A DNA stretch of 52,919 bases, taken from NCBI GenBank assembly GCA_902766885.1, contig CACXFS010000044.1, positions 1 to 52,919 of the forward strand, given 5' to 3'. Made by a program: the position numbers and the translations under genes. This stretch comes from an uncultured Ruminococcus sp. GTDB taxonomy: Bacteria > Bacillota > Clostridia > Oscillospirales > Acutalibacteraceae. Shown piece by piece: positions 8,615 to 17,890 of this stretch. A model generated the notes under the pieces. The model saw only the letters and a program-made list of their open reading frames with translations. It had not been told where the DNA came from and ran no database searches. Numbering within the stretch: position 1 is the first letter of the stretch; every line of letters begins with the position of its first letter.

Positions 8615-9774
8615 ACGAATTAGTAAAAACAGGATATGATATGCTCTATCTTTCACTTTGCGCATTGAACAATATCACACCCGATAAAGAGCGAGTGGAA
8701 GAAATGAACAACGATATGCTATTTGAGCTTTGTCAGAAACACAGCCTGACCTCACTTGTTTACTATGCGCTTGCAAAGGTAATTACTCCCGGGCACAGGT
8801 GGCTTGAAGCAAACGGAAAAGCTGTCAGAAAAAATATGCTCCTTGACCTTGAAAGAGAAAAAATACTTGCCTTTATAAATGATAACGGAATAAAGCATAT
8901 GCCGTTAAAGGGAATAATCTTAAAGGAGCTTTATCCAAAGCCTTATATGCGCCAGATGTCAGATAACGACATTTGGTTTGATGAAAGCCATAGCAGAGAA
9001 CTTGAACAATTTATGCAAAAGCTCGGATATAAGGACATTGTTATTGGAAAAGGCAATCACGATAACTACAAAAGACCGCCGATATATAATTTTGAAATGC
9101 ATCGTGAATTATTCAATAAATCACAGGAACCTTTTTACAGCTACTATAAGGACATAAACAGACTTTTCATTCGTGATAAAAACAGCAAATACGGTTGTCA
9201 TTTCGAAATTAATGACTTTTATGTATATATGTTAGCTCACGAATACAAGCATTATTCAATCGGCGGTACAGGCTTAAGGTCAATTATTGACTGTTGTGTA
9301 TATCTTAAAAAATATGGTAATGAACTCAATTTCTCATACATAGAAACAGAAACAAAAAAGCTGGGTATATCCGAATTTGAAGAAAAGCAGAGAATGCTCT
9401 GCCGTAAATTAATAAATATGAATTTTGATATGCTTTGCGGATATGAAAAAGAAATGCTTGAGTATTTCTTTTTAAGCGGTGTATACGGAAACTTTGAAAA
9501 TAAAGTGAGCAACAAGCTAAAGAGCTTTGATGCAGACGGAAAAATAAATTCAAAATCAAAGGTTAAGTATATTTTATCACGCATATTTCCGTCTATGGAA
9601 TTTTACAAAGTTTATTACCCGTTTTTTTACAAACATAAGTTATTTTTGCCAATCTGTTTTTTAGTCAGAGTGTATAAGGGGATTTTTGTAAGCCGTAAAA
9701 AGCTGAAAAAAGAAATACAGGTATTGAAAAAGCATAATTATCAAAGCGAGGATAAAAATTATGAAAAGATTTAA
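8611..9774 (+). CDS. Nucleotidyltransferase-fold protein (NTP_transf_5-like)
   Basis: A 387-residue protein starting in an ATGA overlap with the peptidase gene. The central part contains HMPLKGIILKELYP and YMRQMSDNDIWFDE, matching the uncharacterised nucleotidyltransferase family PF14907 (KG motif and DxD-type metal-binding acidic pair). The family adds nucleotides or phosphate-type groups to unknown acceptors; members occur in some lasso-peptide and other RiPP clusters with PqqD-like proteins. The basic C-terminal region (SRKKLKKEIQVLKKHN) is not assigned. The stop overlaps the next gene's start, so five or more genes appear to be co-translated. Confidence 0.75.
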   Translation: MNELVKTGYDMLYLSLCALNNITPDKERVEEMNNDMLFELCQKHSLTSLVYYALAKVITPGHRWLEANGKAVRKNMLLDLEREKILAFINDNGIKHMPLKGIILKELYPKPYMRQMSDNDIWFDESHSRELEQFMQKLGYKDIVIGKGNHDNYKRPPIYNFEMHRELFNKSQEPFYSYYKDINRLFIRDKNSKYGCHFEINDFYVYMLAHEYKHYSIGGTGLRSIIDCCVYLKKYGNELNFSYIETETKKLGISEFEEKQRMLCRKLINMNFDMLCGYEKEMLEYFFLSGVYGNFENKVSNKLKSFDADGKINSKSKVKYILSRIFPSMEFYKVYYPFFYKHKLFLPICFLVRVYKGIFVSRKKLKKEIQVLKKHNYQSEDKNYEKI

Positions 9775-10135
9775 ATGTATAATTTTATGTTTAATGTCGG
9801 CTGTTACTGCATTAGTGTTCTCTTCAATGACCGCAGCAGCACTTGAAGATGATGAAACCGAAATTATTCCGAGCACTCCGATTGTGTCGCCAAAGGGTGA
9901 TGTCACGCTTGACGGAAAACTGGATATTACAGACGCTACAATGATTCAGAAATACTGCGCATCAATTATTACATTCAGCAGTGCTCAGAAAAATCTCGCA
10001 GATATTGACAAAAGCGGAGCAATAGATATTGCTGACGCAACATATATTCAGAAAAAAATATCGGGCTTGATTGCTGATGATTCAGACAAAAAAGATGATG
10101 TAATTGAATTGCCGATAATTCCGGTAGTAAGATGA
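9761..10135 (+). CDS. Small secreted type I dockerin protein with an ELPI tail
   Basis: A 124-residue protein with signal peptide (KRFKCIILCLMSAVTALVF, cleavage near TAAA) and a complete dockerin at about residues 47-107: two calcium-loop/helix repeats, GDVTLDGKLDITDATMIQK and ADIDKSGAIDIADATYIQK. Dockerins plug into cohesins of cellulosome- or amylosome-like complexes. No catalytic or binding domain accompanies it. The final KKDDVIELPIIPVVR follows the dockerin and resembles the ends of the 36-mer and the next protein. GAGG precedes the ATG and the start overlaps the nucleotidyltransferase gene. It may be a cohesin-targeted carrier of the processed tail. Confidence 0.85.
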   Translation: MKRFKCIILCLMSAVTALVFSSMTAAALEDDETEIIPSTPIVSPKGDVTLDGKLDITDATMIQKYCASIITFSSAQKNLADIDKSGAIDIADATYIQKKISGLIADDSDKKDDVIELPIIPVVR

Positions 10136-10172
10136 TGATAATTTATGTTGACCGAAAGGCTGTGAAGTTATT

Positions 10173-10646
10173 ATGAAAAAAAGGAATATCATTATTTTAG
10201 TATCTGTACTATCAGCTGCTCTTGTGATTGCCGGCATAATAATTGCTGTATTCTGCTTTGGGAATTCAAAAAGCAGTAATATTGAAACAGGCAAAAATCC
10301 TTCTGTTTATACAACTGAGTCTGCCATTGAAAAAAGTACCTCCTCGAATTCTTCTTCTCCGAGCAAAAGTGATTCCTCATATTTGACTGATTCGCAAGTT
10401 TCAGAAAAAAGTGACTCTGATGTTCCGCAAAGAGAAGACGGAGAACTTGAAATCATTGGCGGCAATGAAAACGGAGCAGAATCAGGAAACAGCAAATCAC
10501 CGGGAAATAATTCGAACAAAAAATCAGAAAGCGGTTCATCGGAATCTTCAAAGCAAGAAGGCGGCTCGTCAGCATCTTCAAATAAAGAGAGCAGTTCCTA
10601 TTCTTCGTCGGAAAGCGTGATTGAATTACCGATAGTCACTGTATGA
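10173..10646 (+). CDS. Membrane-anchored Ser-rich protein with an ELPI tail
   Basis: A 157-residue protein with a single N-terminal membrane helix (residues 4-30: NIIILVSVLSAALVIAGIII) without an obvious cleavage site. About 115 residues of Ser/Lys/Glu/Asn low-complexity spacer follow, probably extending through the cell wall. The last residues are SVIELPIVTV, nearly the same as the dockerin protein's tail (VIELPIIPVV). No enzymatic domain is present. It is the last gene of the co-directional block and may display the tail outside the membrane. I do not recognise a named family. Confidence 0.7.
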   Translation: MKKRNIIILVSVLSAALVIAGIIIAVFCFGNSKSSNIETGKNPSVYTTESAIEKSTSSNSSSPSKSDSSYLTDSQVSEKSDSDVPQREDGELEIIGGNENGAESGNSKSPGNNSNKKSESGSSESSKQEGGSSASSNKESSSYSSSESVIELPIVTV

Positions 10647-10802
10647 GGGGAATATAATTTGGGGTATATTAATATTCAAGTGATTCGGCATTAGAACTGA
10701 TATAAAAAAGTGTAATGTGCATTTCAAAGAATAACAATGTTTTACACATAATCAGTTTTGGTCAGAATAATTTGAAGCAAGAGGTAATATAAGGATATTT
10801 TT

Positions 10803-11947
10803 CAGGATATAGTTGAGAGTACAACTGTATATGGAAATGACAAGGGCATAACAGGCACAAGCGCACTGAAACGTGATGAGTTTCAAAAGATGATTCGTAT
10901 GTGTAAGAGAAAACAGATTGATATGATAATCACAAAATCAATATCAAGATTTTCAAGAAATACTGTTGACTGTCTGAATTATGTAAGAATGCTCAGGCAA
11001 CTTGATGTAGATGTATTCTTTGAAGAACAGGGAATACACAGCAAGGACGCAGGCGCAGAATTTTACATTACAATCTACGGCAGTATAGCACAGAGCGAAT
11101 CGGAAAATATCAGTGCCAATGTCCGCTGGGGCATACAGCAAAGAGCAAAAGAAGGCAAGGTGCATTTCGCCTTCAGCATATTTCTCGGCTACAAAGAAGG
11201 TCCTGACGGAAAATCGATGATTGATGAGGAACAAGCAGACACGGAAAATTCATATTCAACGAATACCTGTTAGGAAGCAGTCTTGCCGATATAGCCAAAT
11301 CGCTTACTGCTAAGGGCATAAAAACTACGAGCGGTAAATCAGATTGGAACGGCAGTACGGGCAGATGCACTTGGACTGCAAGCGGTAAGAAGAAAATCGT
11401 GTGGAGATGCATTAACCGACTTGACTACGGTAAAAAATACTGTCATCACTTCCCTACTATTGAAGAGAGCGTATTGCAAAACGCAATCATTACAGCCGTA
11501 ATGAACAACGCACAGCAAAGCTCTGATGCACTTTCAATCCTTAAAGAGCATATTCGTATAGGAATCCAAGCTGATGAAGTTGAAGATAACAGTCTTGAAC
11601 TTCTGATTGAAATTGCAAAGCTTGATGAGAAATACAATGAGCTGTTTAATAAAATGACAGCCGATACTGAAGATATAGAAAGTATAGAAAATCAGCTTAT
11701 AGAGATTATTAATAAAAAGCATTCACTTCAGGCACAGGTTGAAGAAATCAAGAATGAACGCATAAAACGAGAAAATGCACAGTCAAGACTTGAGCAGATA
11801 TACCTCATACTTGACGGCTTGAAAAACCACCCGATGGCTTATAACGACACCTTGGTCAGACAGATACTTGACACAGTAGTAGTTGAGTCCAAGGAGAGGA
11901 TAAAGGTAGTCTTCACAGGCGGCTATGAGGCAGAACAGGAGCTTTGA
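10803..11947 (+). pseudogene. Large serine recombinase remnant, N-terminally truncated and frameshifted
   Basis: The first part (10803-11273) reads ...VYGNDKGITGTSALKRDEFQ...IDMIITKSISRFSRNTVDCLNY..., the second half of a serine-recombinase catalytic domain; the N-terminal ~60 residues with the nucleophile Ser are missing. Near 11250 the frame shifts and continues FIFNEYLLGSSLADIAKSL ... TWTASGKKKIVWRC ... to TGA 11947, i.e. recombinase domain, a shortened zinc ribbon and the C-terminal coiled coil. It cannot be active. It lies beside the first copy of the 160-bp dispersed repeat, so it marks an old insertion. Confidence 0.85.
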
Positions 11948-12149
11948 TAAAATCGGCTGATAATAAAAGGCTGATTCAAGAGTGTTCACTGCTAAACACT
12001 TTTGAATCAACTTGGTTTATTTGAATATCCGCATTGACATCTAAAGAAAACCGTTTTATAATTTAATAAAGGATGAAAATAAATTACGGGCGTTCAAGAC
12101 TATATAAAAAATCGCTCAAAAAAATCTTTTTCAAGCAGAACCGACAAGC

Positions 12150-12184
12150 AAAACGGCTTAAACACTGAGTTTAAGTCGTTTTTT
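12150..12184 (+). terminator. Rho-independent terminator inside repeat copy A
   Basis: CGGCTTAAAC (12154-12163), loop ACTGA, GTTTAAGTCG (12169-12178) followed by six T, with A-residues upstream. The stem has one G-T pair. Confidence 0.65.
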
Positions 12185-12310
12185 CGTATAAATAAACAGT
12201 CGGGGCGTGGTCTAAAATACCACTTTTGATGCTCAAATTATGTTTCAAACTTCTCATACGGTTTCAAAAATTCCAACAATTCCGTTTGCTACATCATCAA
12301 TATAGCATCA
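12151..12310. repeat. Dispersed 160-bp repeat, copy A
   Basis: Aligns without gaps to 44010-44169 (offset 31859) with about 13 differences by eye, roughly 92% identity. It begins with a terminator hairpin and ends TAGCATCA. Both copies lie in non-coding sequence near recombinase remnants and next to isolated orphan genes. Confidence 0.8.
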
Positions 12311-12522
12311 ATAATATGTGCAGAATTTCAAAAAAAGGAAAACAATTATGTTTTTGTTCCACTTAATCAGGAGATTGAAATAATTTCCATGTTTGGATAC
12401 AAGTGATTTTTCAATAATCTTTATTACTAATGACATTATCTTTGTTTACTGTGACGCAAATTTTGGAAAATAATTATACATAAATTGAGAAACTCATCTT
12501 TATAATATATTATCCGATTGTT

Positions 12523-14043
12523 TTACTCATTATTTTTATCAAGGGACTTAATCTGTAATAATTTATAATATAGCGATTTGTTATTAAAAACTATTATTTT
12601 CATTTCATTAATCACACGCGTTATAATTTGATAAAACATACCGGGCAAGCTATAGAAACACTTTCTATACTGTAATTTTCCACTATCATCATAGCGAAAA
12701 TTATCATCCATAACAAATACTACTTTTTTAAACTCTTGCCCAATAACATCATGAGCCTTGAAATCCGATAGAGAAGCTAATGTATCAATAGGTTCGCGTT
12801 GATACTGCGAACTTGTGTATGTAATAAATTTCCATTCATTTTCTTCCAAATATTCTATATATCGTCTTATATCATTTAAATTTTCGAAATATTCAATTGT
12901 AATATCGCTATAATTTAAGTAAGAATTACTTTTTCCTATTTGAATAAGATTTGTGATGAAAGAAGATATATTCTTATTAGTTCTTATTTTATTAGTCAAT
13001 GACTTCATATATATGCTTATTTCCGGATAATTAGTTTTTATATACTCATAGATATTTTTAGATTCACCCTCACTCAAGTATTGTTTCGTATCATATGAGA
13101 ATACAATTGGAATTTTCAGTTCCTTCGATTTTCCAATAATCATTTCCAATTGATGAGTTCGTATTCTTTGTGATTCATCAATAAATATTGCCGTTACGGT
13201 ATCATCTATATATCTGTCAATTGTTTGTGCTTGAATACCTTTAATAGCGCATATATTCCAATTAAATTTATCTCTTAACAATTCATGCCCTTCATTAAGT
13301 TTTCCACAATGAATCAATATAGTTTTATTTGATTCTGAAATAGTTTTTGCAATATCATACAATAATAGAGTCTTACCGGTACCGGCATCGGCTGTAATGC
13401 AATACATCACATAATCTGAAGTAATTTTCTTAATCAATTCATTTTTTATTTCTTCTTGACTGCCTGTTAAAAAATATTCTCCATCTAAAAATCTTTCCGT
13501 ACTGTTAAATGGAGAAACCAGATAATTGCTTGGTATAAACAGCTTATCAGGATCAATATTTATATCAAAGTTTTGATTTTTCAGAATATCTATCAATTCT
13601 TCACAGCTAATTTTTTTAGTTTCATTTAATAAATTATCATATTCATATAATCCATTATTTTCAACACAGGTGCAAATGAAAACGCTTTTTTGCAAAGCCT
13701 TGAGATAATAAAAATTTTTCGATTGCTGTTTTAAAATTTTTTCAATTTTTTCTTTATCGGAAAGATTTAGTTCTTGTTTTAATTCAATATTAATAACCAA
13801 ATCTTCGCTAAAACGTAATAAATCGAATTCTTTACTTATCTGGTTAATAGAATACCCGATATAATATCCGTCAAAAACATCAAATGGGCAATCATATTTA
13901 TTAAGTAAATCACAAAACGAGCCCAATACTGTTGCTTCATTAACTGATATTTTATATGGAGCAACTTCTTTTTGATCCGAATCTTTACATTCATTAAATG
14001 CCTTGAGTCCTTGGAATGCTGAAATTAAATTCGTAGGTTTCAT
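12523..14043 (-). CDS. PD-(D/E)XK nuclease fused to SF1 (DUF2075-like) helicase
   Basis: A 506-residue protein. Residues about 36-120 look like a restriction-type nuclease core (EFDLLRF with Asp74, then NIELK with Glu87/Lys89). An ATPase follows: Walker A TADAGTGKTLL (218-228), Walker B AIFIDESQR (Asp289/Glu290). C-terminal helicase motifs are AHDVIGQEFKKVVFV and MFYQIITRVINEMKIIVF. This order matches DUF2075/Schlafen-like proteins, many of which act in phage defence or nucleic-acid degradation. It stands alone with a strong promoter and GGAGG site, between a dead recombinase and a truncated ABC gene, which suggests acquisition as a single-gene cargo. The biological target is unknown. Confidence 0.75.
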   Translation of the reverse strand: MKPTNLISAFQGLKAFNECKDSDQKEVAPYKISVNEATVLGSFCDLLNKYDCPFDVFDGYYIGYSINQISKEFDLLRFSEDLVINIELKQELNLSDKEKIEKILKQQSKNFYYLKALQKSVFICTCVENNGLYEYDNLLNETKKISCEELIDILKNQNFDINIDPDKLFIPSNYLVSPFNSTERFLDGEYFLTGSQEEIKNELIKKITSDYVMYCITADAGTGKTLLLYDIAKTISESNKTILIHCGKLNEGHELLRDKFNWNICAIKGIQAQTIDRYIDDTVTAIFIDESQRIRTHQLEMIIGKSKELKIPIVFSYDTKQYLSEGESKNIYEYIKTNYPEISIYMKSLTNKIRTNKNISSFITNLIQIGKSNSYLNYSDITIEYFENLNDIRRYIEYLEENEWKFITYTSSQYQREPIDTLASLSDFKAHDVIGQEFKKVVFVMDDNFRYDDSGKLQYRKCFYSLPGMFYQIITRVINEMKIIVFNNKSLYYKLLQIKSLDKNNE

Positions 14044-14071
14044 GTTATGCCTCCATTTATTCTATTTAATC

Positions 14072-14099
14072 ATTATAACAATACACTTATAAAGGTCAA
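14072..14099 (-). promoter_or_regulatory. Promoter of the nuclease-helicase gene
   Basis: Read on the minus strand: TTGACC (14099-14094), 16-bp spacer, TATAAT (14077-14072), with GGAGG a short distance before the start codon at 14043. This is close to the housekeeping consensus, implying constitutive expression. Confidence 0.7.
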
Positions 14100-14233
14100 T
14101 GAATAAGAGTATTGTATACTTGCTTCAAAAATATTATAAATCATAGCTTAACAACACAATTGATATTTTTGAACCATAAATCTTAATTAATGATATAACG
14201 TTTTGCTATATTAACCTGTTTTTTATTTGTAGT

Positions 14234-14614
14234 TTATAAATTATTTCCCTGTTCAAATACATAAAGATACAAATCTTCAAGGGTCGGCTTAACCTCTTGC
14301 ATTTTATATTCTTCAGGTGGGTTATCGGTTACTAATCTTACGATTATTTTATCGCCATTATGATAGAGATTTGACACACGGTAATTTCCCTGAAAATATT
14401 TCAGTTCTTCCTTATTAATTTCAACTTCAAATACCTTATTCCCAATTTCTTTTATAAGGTTGTTGCAGGTGTCGTGCGATACGAGCTGTCCGCTTTTGAG
14501 CAATATTATTTCCTTTGCGATAAACTCAATGTCCGACACAATTTGGGTTGAAATCAATACTATTTTATTCTCTGCAATTTCCTTTATGAAATTATGGAGG
14601 TTATTTATTGTTCT
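14234..14614 (-). pseudogene. Truncated ABC-2-type ATPase, C-terminal remnant
   Basis: The frame opens abruptly at the end of the FtsX gene (NNLHNFIKEIAENKIVL, then ISTQIVSDIEFIAKEIILLK) and runs 127 codons to the stop at 14234. This matches the end of an antibiotic-type ABC ATPase just after its Walker B/D-loop; Walker A, Q-loop, signature and Walker B are missing. The switch His of the usual STH motif reads Gln (ISTQ). No start codon with a ribosome site precedes it, so it is a deletion remnant. Its neighbour may once have been a BcrA/NatA-type exporter. Confidence 0.75.
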
Positions 14615-15813
14615 CTAAGTAAAATTGTGAGATCTATTTTTTCAGAACGTTTTACTGCACTCCTGCATACGAGTAAAAGTATTAAAATAAATAACATAAT
14701 AATAAAAACTATTTGAGTTAGTGTGATACTGACGGTCATTTCCATTATCGTATTACCTACCAAAGTAAAAAGATACGGATTTACAAAGATACTATTCAAG
14801 AGCATTGTGGTAATTATCCCTACCGCAATTGATATCAACCCCAAAAATAAATATTCAGAAAATATTATATAGAATATTTGTTTTGATTTATAACCTAAAG
14901 AACGATACAAGGCGAGCTCGTTTGTTCGGCTGTTTACATTGTTTTTGGCAAACATAAAGAAGCCAAACACTACCATTACAATAAAAAAAGCAAGCATAGC
15001 AAGCAGAATATAGAGCGCAGTATTGTATGTATCTGCATCAATCATACTAGGCTGTCTGTATGCAGTTCTGATAAACAAAACATCATCAAGCGCTTTTTCA
15101 GTGTTTTCAGCGTTATCAATCAGAATTATATAGCTCTTATCACTCGAAATAGACAAGCCGCCCGATGAAGCGTTTTTTAAAACTTCATCTGTGTACTTAT
15201 TCAAATCCGACTGCGGAATCAGTATTTGAGTATCCGAATACAAAGGGTCAGACGTACTGTATGCACCGACTACCTCTACTTTATGTGAATTATCACACTC
15301 GTCAATGAAAACAAGCGTTTTACCGATAAGACTCTCTCCCGAAATATCATAAATTCTGTTATCCTCAGGTTTAAAGTCCCTTATATTCTGCGGAACAAGA
15401 GCAACGCCTGTTTCGCTTTCGTCAAACGCTCTGCCTGAGGTAATCACGACTTCGCTTCCCGTGTGAATAAAGCCTAACGAATAGCCGTCGTGCAAAGTTC
15501 CGCTTGTTTCGGAAACACCAAGCAATGAAGGCATTTTATAGACTTCTTCTACGTGTTCAACCTTTTTTATTTCATCAATATTCTGCTTTATCAGTTCATC
15601 GGACGCATCTGCTTTAAACTCGGTTACCAGCTCTCTGTTAGAAATATGGTTATTGATTTTTTCCTCAATGTTCGCTTTCAAAGGAAAAGCAATACTGACC
15701 GAGATAAGTATGAGAACAGTTGAAAAAATTATAAAAATGCAGTAGAGTGCAGTTGAAAGCTTATTTGAGGCAACCGAGGATTTTAAAAGCATATTGAGAT
15801 TTCTGTTCTTCAT
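14605..15813 (-). CDS. FtsX-family ABC transporter permease
   Basis: A 402-residue protein with one N-terminal membrane helix (about 20-40), a large extracytoplasmic domain (about 50-265) and three C-terminal helices (about 275-395). The cytoplasmic NELALYRSLGYKSKQIF loop between helices is the hallmark of MacB/FtsX permeases. It starts 1 base after the ATPase stop codon and is the last gene of a three-gene transporter. Such transporters export or expel peptides, or provide immunity to them. With an agr locus and a secreted protein upstream, peptide export or resistance is a reasonable inference. Confidence 0.85.
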   Translation of the reverse strand: MKNRNLNMLLKSSVASNKLSTALYCIFIIFSTVLILISVSIAFPLKANIEEKINNHISNRELVTEFKADASDELIKQNIDEIKKVEHVEEVYKMPSLLGVSETSGTLHDGYSLGFIHTGSEVVITSGRAFDESETGVALVPQNIRDFKPEDNRIYDISGESLIGKTLVFIDECDNSHKVEVVGAYSTSDPLYSDTQILIPQSDLNKYTDEVLKNASSGGLSISSDKSYIILIDNAENTEKALDDVLFIRTAYRQPSMIDADTYNTALYILLAMLAFFIVMVVFGFFMFAKNNVNSRTNELALYRSLGYKSKQIFYIIFSEYLFLGLISIAVGIITTMLLNSIFVNPYLFTLVGNTIMEMTVSITLTQIVFIIMLFILILLLVCRSAVKRSEKIDLTILLREQ

Positions 15814-15814
15814 T

Positions 15815-16483
15815 TTACTTTTCCTCTAATACTCCGTCTTTCATAATGCAGATTCTGTCGGCAAAATCCATTACTGCGTCGTTGTGACTTACAACAAGCA
15901 CACCCTTGCCCGACTGGGTTAGCTTTTTGAGCTCTTCAAAAATCATCAGTTCATTTTTGCTGTCGAGGTTTCCCGTAGGCTCGTCGGCAAGTATAAAATC
16001 GGGATTGTTGGCAAGCGCCCTTGCAATTGCAACCCTCTGCTGTTCACCGCCCGAAAGCTCTGACGGATAGTGGTCAATGCGGTGTAAAAGTCCGACCGTT
16101 GCGACAAGTTCCTCTGCTCTTTGCTTCATTTCTGCTTTGTTTTTAAACTCACTGTTTATCAGCATCGGCACCATAATATTCTCGTAAACCTTTAGGTGAG
16201 AATTAAGATGAAAAGCCTGAAAAACAAATCCGAGGGATTTCATTCTGACATCGGCAAGCTTGTTTTTATCGAGCTTTGATACATTCTCACCGTTGATTAT
16301 AACCTCGCCTGAGGTGCAGGAATCAAGCAAGCCTGCAATCTGTAAAAGCGTACTCTTGCCGCTTCCCGACTGTCCCATAACTGCAATAAATTCTCCCTCG
16401 CTCAATTTGAGCGAAACATTATCCATTGCTGTGACTTTATTATTGTATATTTTTGAAACATTTTTTAACTCTATTGTTTTCAT
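15815..16483 (-). CDS. ABC transporter ATP-binding protein (MacB/LolD type)
   Basis: A 222-residue protein of normal length for the family. Walker A GQSGSGKST (about 36-44), signature LSGGEQQRVAIARAL, Walker B FILADEPTGNLD and switch VVSH are all intact, so it should hydrolyse ATP. It lies between two FtsX permeases and probably drives both as a heterodimer. The spacing to its neighbours is 1 and 14 bases, so the three are one transcription unit. Confidence 0.92.
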   Translation of the reverse strand: MKTIELKNVSKIYNNKVTAMDNVSLKLSEGEFIAVMGQSGSGKSTLLQIAGLLDSCTSGEVIINGENVSKLDKNKLADVRMKSLGFVFQAFHLNSHLKVYENIMVPMLINSEFKNKAEMKQRAEELVATVGLLHRIDHYPSELSGGEQQRVAIARALANNPDFILADEPTGNLDSKNELMIFEELKKLTQSGKGVLVVSHNDAVMDFADRICIMKDGVLEEK

Positions 16484-16497
16484 ATTTGCCTCTCAAT

Positions 16498-17865
16498 CTA
16501 ATTCATTACATTTATCGGCTGAATATCAGTTAATTTTTTAATCAGGATAACTTGACAAATTAGAGGAATAATTATTGATGTTGCTAACGATACGCAAACA
16601 AAAAGCAGGAATAAGCGCCAGTCAATTATATACACAAGCGTCTGATATTCTCCGTGAATAAATATATAATTAGTTAAAGCGACAAGTGCCGCTGACAAAG
16701 TGCCACCGATTAAAAAGCCTTTTAGTGTGAGTGACAACTGTTCGTAACACATACAAGCAAATATCTGCCTGTTTTTATAACCTATAGCCTTCAGCAAGCC
16801 TATGTAACTCTTTCTTTCATTAACGGAAAAAACTGACGACTGTACCAACATAATAACTGTCAGGATAAAAAGTGCGAAAATTAAAAACACACCAACCGTA
16901 CCGAATAAATTTGCCATCAAAACTGTACTGTCATTAATTAACTGTTCAGGCGAGTTTGCAATAGAATATCCCATTCGGCTTACTTCATTAAATATGTACG
17001 GTAAGTTATCAAAATCGTCGGCTAAAACATAATAACTGTGCAACGAAGAATTGTTCCACCACCTTGAAAGTTTACTTTCATTAGCCGACAAATCAACTCC
17101 CGCCGATTCTAATGCCATTTCTGTCATTTTTAAATCGGTTTCTCTTGAAACGAATATATCCGCATAATAACCCGATTTTGCAGGAGTACAGTAATAGGTT
17201 CCGACAATTTTTAATTTATACTCGGGTGACGGCAGCACCTCATCAGTATTGCTTGAAACATCATCTTCGCTGTAATTATATGTAACACTTACATTATCGT
17301 TATATCCCTTTACCGTAATTGTTTTTCCAATCATAGTTGTGCCGTCAATATAATCAAGTTCTCCGTAGTTACTGTTTTCGAGTTCAAACGGATAAAATAT
17401 GCTCGGTACTATACAACTGAAAATCGGTGAATCATCTAAATTCTTGCCGGCTGTTATGGTTTTTTCTTCATCACCGATTAATCCGCATATGTAAACTGTA
17501 GTATTTTCATCTTTAATCTTTTCATCAATTTTGTCCGGACTTCCATTTTCATTGTCAACATCTAAAATGCTAAACATACATACCCCTCTGAAACCGGTAA
17601 TATCATCCACCGAAGAAACGTGTTCAACATTTTCAATTGATGAAATTGCGTCATCGGTAAGCGGTAAAAGCCACGGGTCAAGTTCCAGTGATCTCGCCCT
17701 GTAGTCCTTTTTGTATTCATTTAGTGCCTGAGCTGTCACTGCCGTAAAACAAGATATGACCGTACAGGCTATTACAAGCAAACACATCAGCACTATAACT
17801 GCATTGCTTTTTTTGTTCCCTTTTATATTTGCTTTTGATAAAAATCTAATATATGAATGTTTCAT
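16498..17865 (-). CDS. FtsX-family ABC transporter permease
   Basis: A 455-residue protein with an N-terminal membrane helix (about 20-45), an extracytoplasmic domain (about 50-310) and C-terminal helices with the ERKSYIGLLKAIGYKNRQIF loop. It differs enough from the 402-residue permease to suggest a heterodimeric transporter with the ATPase between them. It is the first gene of the ABC unit, separated from the upstream secreted-protein gene by a hairpin at 17891-17920. Confidence 0.85.
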   Translation of the reverse strand: MKHSYIRFLSKANIKGNKKSNAVIVLMCLLVIACTVISCFTAVTAQALNEYKKDYRARSLELDPWLLPLTDDAISSIENVEHVSSVDDITGFRGVCMFSILDVDNENGSPDKIDEKIKDENTTVYICGLIGDEEKTITAGKNLDDSPIFSCIVPSIFYPFELENSNYGELDYIDGTTMIGKTITVKGYNDNVSVTYNYSEDDVSSNTDEVLPSPEYKLKIVGTYYCTPAKSGYYADIFVSRETDLKMTEMALESAGVDLSANESKLSRWWNNSSLHSYYVLADDFDNLPYIFNEVSRMGYSIANSPEQLINDSTVLMANLFGTVGVFLIFALFILTVIMLVQSSVFSVNERKSYIGLLKAIGYKNRQIFACMCYEQLSLTLKGFLIGGTLSAALVALTNYIFIHGEYQTLVYIIDWRLFLLFVCVSLATSIIIPLICQVILIKKLTDIQPINVMN

Positions 17866-17890
17866 AATGTTTCACCACAAGTAAATGACA

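Larger units (their letters stand above)
11948..12522. other. Non-coding stretch with hairpins and a dispersed repeat
   Basis: No credible gene. It contains an imperfect 14-bp inverted repeat (11972-11985 with 11996-12009) without a T-run, the dispersed repeat at 12151-12310, then about 210 bp of AT-rich sequence. That last part includes a 27-base segment (12439-12465) resembling 26635-26661. Confidence 0.6.

Noticed and set aside
11972-12009. Inverted repeat after the recombinase remnant as a terminator
   Set aside because: No T-run follows and the gene upstream is dead; kept only as a noted hairpin.
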